The notes under the pieces: model-generated
What the model was told of the DNA's origin: nothing
Seen by the model: the letters and a program-made list of their open reading frames with translations, nothing else
Databases searched by the model: none
NCBI GenBank assembly: GCA_027021285.1
Contig: JALUUP010000399.1
Coordinates: 1-8,354, forward strand
Source of the DNA: Bacteroidota bacterium
GTDB lineage: Bacteria; Bacteroidota; Ignavibacteria; SZUA-365; JAADGX01
Reading direction: 5' to 3'
Length of the DNA: 8,354 bases
Position numbers and translations under genes: made by a program
Part shown: piece after piece, positions 6,203 to 8,354 of the stretch
How positions within the stretch are numbered: the first letter of the stretch is position 1
How the letters are laid out: each line of letters starts with the position of its first letter

Positions 6203-6997
6203 TTATGGAATAGTGATATCAAAGCTGGTATGGAGGAGCGAGTCACCTCGCGCCAAATCCAGGTCCACCCGCCAATCACCGGTCATTGTGAAATTCACCT
6301 TTCCGAGATAATGCCCGTTCTGTTGATGGGTCGGATCGACATTATTGGGTGAACCATGTCCCATGGACGGCATGGTCGGTTCCATTTTGACCGCCAGGTC
6401 CTCTACCGCCGGGAATGACATCATGGTTTCTCGGTAATGCACGGTGATCTCAAAATCGTTCATTCCAACTACGGGTTTCTCCGGTTTCACCAGGGTGATG
6501 AAATAATTCTTCCCATCAGTTCCTGCCACAGATTTGAGCATATTCCCCGCGGCAACGTTGATGTTCATAACAACCTCGCCTTCCGTTCCGTTCTCTTCGT
6601 CACGAAAGTTCACGCGCAATTCCCACATACCGGCCATGATAAAGTTGACCGCGCAGTGGAACAGACCGTTGATTGCAGAGACGCCTTCATGATCCTCATG
6701 GGGAGCGGAGTGTTTCATCGCTCCCATGTCCATCATCGGTACGACTGAAACCGCCGCCCTGTCAACCAACGCGCCAGTCGACGTCTTGGTCAATTTCACG
6801 TAGATGCGGTGATACCCGACGGCAAAGGTCTTTTCGGAATATAATTCGACCTTGTAGCCCTGGTCTTCTCCTTCCCCGACTTTCAGCAGACTTCCTTCCG
6901 GATTCCCATTATCTGTCGGTTGCGTACTCTTTTCGCTGCAGCCCGCCATCAGCAGGACAGTAACGAAGGCGACGGCAACAAATCGCATGAAATGCAT
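6203..6997 (-). CDS. lipoprotein with two tandem YtkA-like domains, probable copper binding
   Basis: A 264-residue lipoprotein. The signal sequence ends in MAGC with the lipidated Cys at 20, followed by a flexible linker (21-45). Two repeated domains follow. Repeat 1 (about 46-150) contains VPMMDMGAMKHSAPHEDH, then GLFHCAVNFIMAGMWELRV. Repeat 2 (about 162-262) contains EPTMPSMGHGSP, then GHYLGKVNFTMTGDWRVDL. The shared pattern is a Met/His-rich loop followed by VNFxMxGxW, as in YtkA-like (PF13115-type) domains, which often accompany copper proteins. The protein should sit on the inner or outer membrane facing the periplasm and hold or pass on copper. Adjacent co-oriented placement just upstream of the OprC-like receptor supports this. 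The start is ATG at 6997, chosen because a strong G-rich ribosome binding site lies six bases upstream; a second ATG is at 6988. YtkA assignment is by pattern; metal specificity is inferred. Confidence 0.85.
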   Translation of the reverse strand: MHFMRFVAVAFVTVLLMAGCSEKSTQPTDNGNPEGSLLKVGEGEDQGYKVELYSEKTFAVGYHRIYVKLTKTSTGALVDRAAVSVVPMMDMGAMKHSAPHEDHEGVSAINGLFHCAVNFIMAGMWELRVNFRDEENGTEGEVVMNINVAAGNMLKSVAGTDGKNYFITLVKPEKPVVGMNDFEITVHYRETMMSFPAVEDLAVKMEPTMPSMGHGSPNNVDPTHQQNGHYLGKVNFTMTGDWRVDLDLARGDSLLHTSFDITIP

Positions 6998-7003
6998 GAA
7001 TTA

Positions 7004-7012
7004 CCCCCCCTT
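7004..7012 (-). promoter_or_regulatory. G-rich ribosome binding site of the lipoprotein gene
   Basis: On the minus strand AAGGGGGGG (seven G at 7010-7004) ends six bases before the ATG at 6997. This is a good Shine-Dalgarno position and decides the start codon. The mononucleotide G7 run could slip during replication and alter the spacing. Confidence 0.6.
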
Positions 7013-7020
7013 TTTCTTCA

Positions 7021-7049
7021 ATTATGAAATAAGACAACCGAACCGTCAG
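7021..7049 (-). promoter_or_regulatory. candidate sigma70-type promoter for the lipoprotein-receptor unit
   Basis: On the minus strand CTGACG (7049-7044, 4/6 to the -35 consensus), a 17-base spacer and CATAAT (7026-7021, 5/6 to the -10 consensus) would start transcription near 7014, just ahead of the G-rich ribosome binding site. The match is by eye, and the promoter rules of this organism are unknown. Confidence 0.33.
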
Positions 7050-7056
7050 AGCCCGG

Positions 7057-7100
7057 GGTTTTAGGCTTGGCAGGTTTTGGCTGGATTTCGTGTGATTTCG
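7057..7100. repeat. short direct repeats in the divergent control region
   Basis: GATTTCG occurs at 7084-7090 and again at 7094-7100, with a period of exactly 10 bases, about one helical turn. Beside it GGTTTTAGGC (7057-7066) and GGTTTTGGC (7073-7081) are near copies 16 bases apart. Both pairs lie just upstream of the candidate promoter at 7021-7049, where an activator could bind. They are short and could be chance. Confidence 0.25.
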
Positions 7101-7330
7101 CCAATCCCGGCAGAAAAAAAGATATTGAACTCGATTTTCAATTGCAACCACGGACAGCACCTGATAAATCGTTGCTGCCAATGAAGGTTCAATTCATAAA
7201 TGAAGTTGTTTGAACTGAAGTCATTCTGGATCGACCGGGACGCAAAACTGCTCTATCTTGTACACCCGCAAACAATGCGTTCCTGTCCTTCACTGTGCCC
7301 CTTCCGCCTGAAGCATTCATTCCCGACCAC

Positions 7331-7359
7331 TTGCCGCATGACGGGGAAATTTCTATTAT
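7331..7359 (+). promoter_or_regulatory. candidate sigma70-type promoter for the DUF362 gene
   Basis: TTGCCG (7331-7336, 4/6 to the -35 consensus), a 17-base spacer and TATTAT (7354-7359, 5/6 to the -10 consensus) predict a transcript start near 7366. That would fall within or after the ATG at 7364 and so favours the ATG at 7385 as the DUF362 start. By-eye match only. Confidence 0.4.
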
Positions 7360-7384
7360 ATCGATGAACAGACAGCGAAAACAC

Positions 7385-8354
7385 ATGCCAAAATCCACGC
7401 ACATATCCCGCCGGGAATTCCTGGAGCGCGCAGGCAAGGCCGCGGGTCTCGCCGTCGTCGTTGCGGGAGCGGGTTTGGCGCTTCACAAGCAGGAACGGTT
7501 CCCCTTTCGTCAAACGGCCGCCGAGGTCGTGGTCCGCGACCTGCGCGTGAAAGATATTCCCGGGCGGCTTGTCGTGGTTCGCGGCGAGGATCCCGCCCGG
7601 ATGACCTCCGCCGCTCTCCATGAATTCGGGGGCATGAGTTCGTTTGTCTCAAACGGCGATACCGTGGTTGTCAAGCCGAACATCGGATGGGACCGCGTGC
7701 CCGAACAGGCGGCCAACACCAACCCCCAGGTCGTACGCGTCCTCGTCCGGGAATGCCTGGCCGCGGGCGCCGCGAAGGTCATCGTCACCGACGTTTCCTG
7801 CAACGATCCCCGGAGATGCTTTTACCGCAGCGGCATCGCGCAGTCTGCGGAAGAGGCGGGCGCGGAGGTCGAGCTGCCTTCGCAAAGCCGATACCGGCCG
7901 GTAAACATGGGCGGCGTCATGCTGGGCGAACAGCTCGTGTACGGCGCGTTCCTCGAAGCGGACAAGGTCATCAACGTGCCCGTGGCCAAGCACCACAGCC
8001 TGACCCGCGCCACGCTGGGCATGAAAAACCTCTACGGCATCCTGGGGGGCAACCGGAGCCGCCTCCACCAGGACATCAACAACAGCATCGCCGACCTGGG
8101 CAATTTTCTTCGCCCGACGCTCACCGTGCTCGACGCCTACCGGGTGCTCCTGCGCAACGGTCCCCAGGGCGGCAACCTCGCCGACGTGGAGGAGCGCCGC
8201 ATGCTGGCCGTCTCCAACGACCCCGTGGCAGTGGACGCGTACGCCGGCGAAACGTTCTTCGGCCTGGCGGTCGAAGACCTCCCCTACCTCTCGCTTGCCG
8301 AACATCGCGGACTTGGGATAACGGATTATTCCGCCCTGGATTTCCGCGAGATCG
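7385..8354 (+). CDS. Tat-signal DUF362 domain protein, 3' truncated
   Basis: 323 residues are visible; the gene runs off the right edge without a stop. The N-terminus MPKSTHISRREFLERAGKAA and the following hydrophobic run (about 20-33) form a twin-arginine signal (R9, R10, SRRxFL), so the folded protein is exported. The rest matches DUF362 (PF04015 type): VVVKPNIGW (94-102), NTNPQVVRVLVRECLAAGA (111-129), KHHSLTRATLGMKNLYGILGG (202-222), LTVLDAYRVLLRNGPQGG (246-263) and SNDPVAVDAYAGE (277-289). The family has no agreed reaction; Tat export of such proteins suggests a cofactor or metal, but no ferredoxin-type Cys cluster is visible in this part. An in-frame ATG at 7364 would add seven residues; 7385 is chosen because of the promoter at 7331-7359. 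The gene is divergent from the copper unit, and no functional link is shown. Confidence 0.92.
   Translation, partial: MPKSTHISRREFLERAGKAAGLAVVVAGAGLALHKQERFPFRQTAAEVVVRDLRVKDIPGRLVVVRGEDPARMTSAALHEFGGMSSFVSNGDTVVVKPNIGWDRVPEQAANTNPQVVRVLVRECLAAGAAKVIVTDVSCNDPRRCFYRSGIAQSAEEAGAEVELPSQSRYRPVNMGGVMLGEQLVYGAFLEADKVINVPVAKHHSLTRATLGMKNLYGILGGNRSRLHQDINNSIADLGNFLRPTLTVLDAYRVLLRNGPQGGNLADVEERRMLAVSNDPVAVDAYAGETFFGLAVEDLPYLSLAEHRGLGITDYSALDFREI

Larger units (their letters stand above)
6998..7384. other. divergent intergenic control region
   Basis: This gap of about 387 bases separates the leftward lipoprotein-receptor unit from the rightward DUF362 gene, so it should hold both promoters. Candidate promoters, the G-rich ribosome binding site and short direct repeats are listed separately. 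I see no convincing gene, tRNA or riboswitch; short frames in this stretch look like chance. Confidence 0.6.

Noticed and set aside
7186..7195. GGTTCAATTC resembling a tRNA T-arm
   Set aside because: The flanking bases do not pair as a T-stem, and no acceptor, D-arm or anticodon stem is found nearby.
7649..8305. 218-codon minus-strand frame opposite the DUF362 gene
   Set aside because: The plus strand encodes clear DUF362 motifs throughout; the antisense product is a compositional shadow.

Overview
The window looks like chromosomal DNA of a diderm bacterium, probably from the FCB side of the tree (Bacteroidota, Ignavibacteria, Calditrichota or a related candidate phylum). The main evidence is a TonB-dependent receptor with an N-terminal carboxypeptidase-regulatory-like domain, accompanied by a lipoprotein with a lipobox, a Tat-exported DUF362 protein and a CHAT-domain protein. 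Most of the window is about 55-62% GC in lines counted by hand. The phylum assignment is an inference.

Layout: (1) 1-926, plus strand: the C-terminal part of a CHAT (caspase-like) protease domain protein whose start lies outside the window. (2) 927-3201: an AT-rich stretch (one line counted at 32% GC). It holds a possible 62-codon ORF, a structured non-coding patch with several short inverted repeats, a possible decayed coding fragment, and a 516-residue minus-strand multi-pass membrane protein resembling GT-C glycosyltransferases. (3) 3202-3756, minus strand: an exported or membrane-anchored staphylococcal-nuclease-like enzyme with all key catalytic residues. (4) 3890-6109 and 6203-6997, minus strand: a probable two-gene unit, a lipoprotein with two YtkA-like domains followed by a TonB-dependent receptor. 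(5) 6998-7384: a divergent regulatory region. (6) 7385 to the window end, plus strand: a Tat-signal DUF362 protein, cut by the window edge.

The most informative part is region 4. The receptor carries a CxxxM motif in the plug and an HxM motif in the barrel, 181 residues apart. This matches, from memory, the CxxxM-HxM copper site of Pseudomonas OprC and its spacing. The lipoprotein upstream has a Met/His-rich copper-type loop in each of its two repeated domains. Together they read as an outer-membrane copper-uptake pair in a non-proteobacterial genome, with a receptor architecture (regulatory-like domain plus OprC-type barrel) that differs from the proteobacterial one. No wholly new multi-gene system is evident. 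The CHAT gene could belong to one, but its partners would lie upstream of the window.
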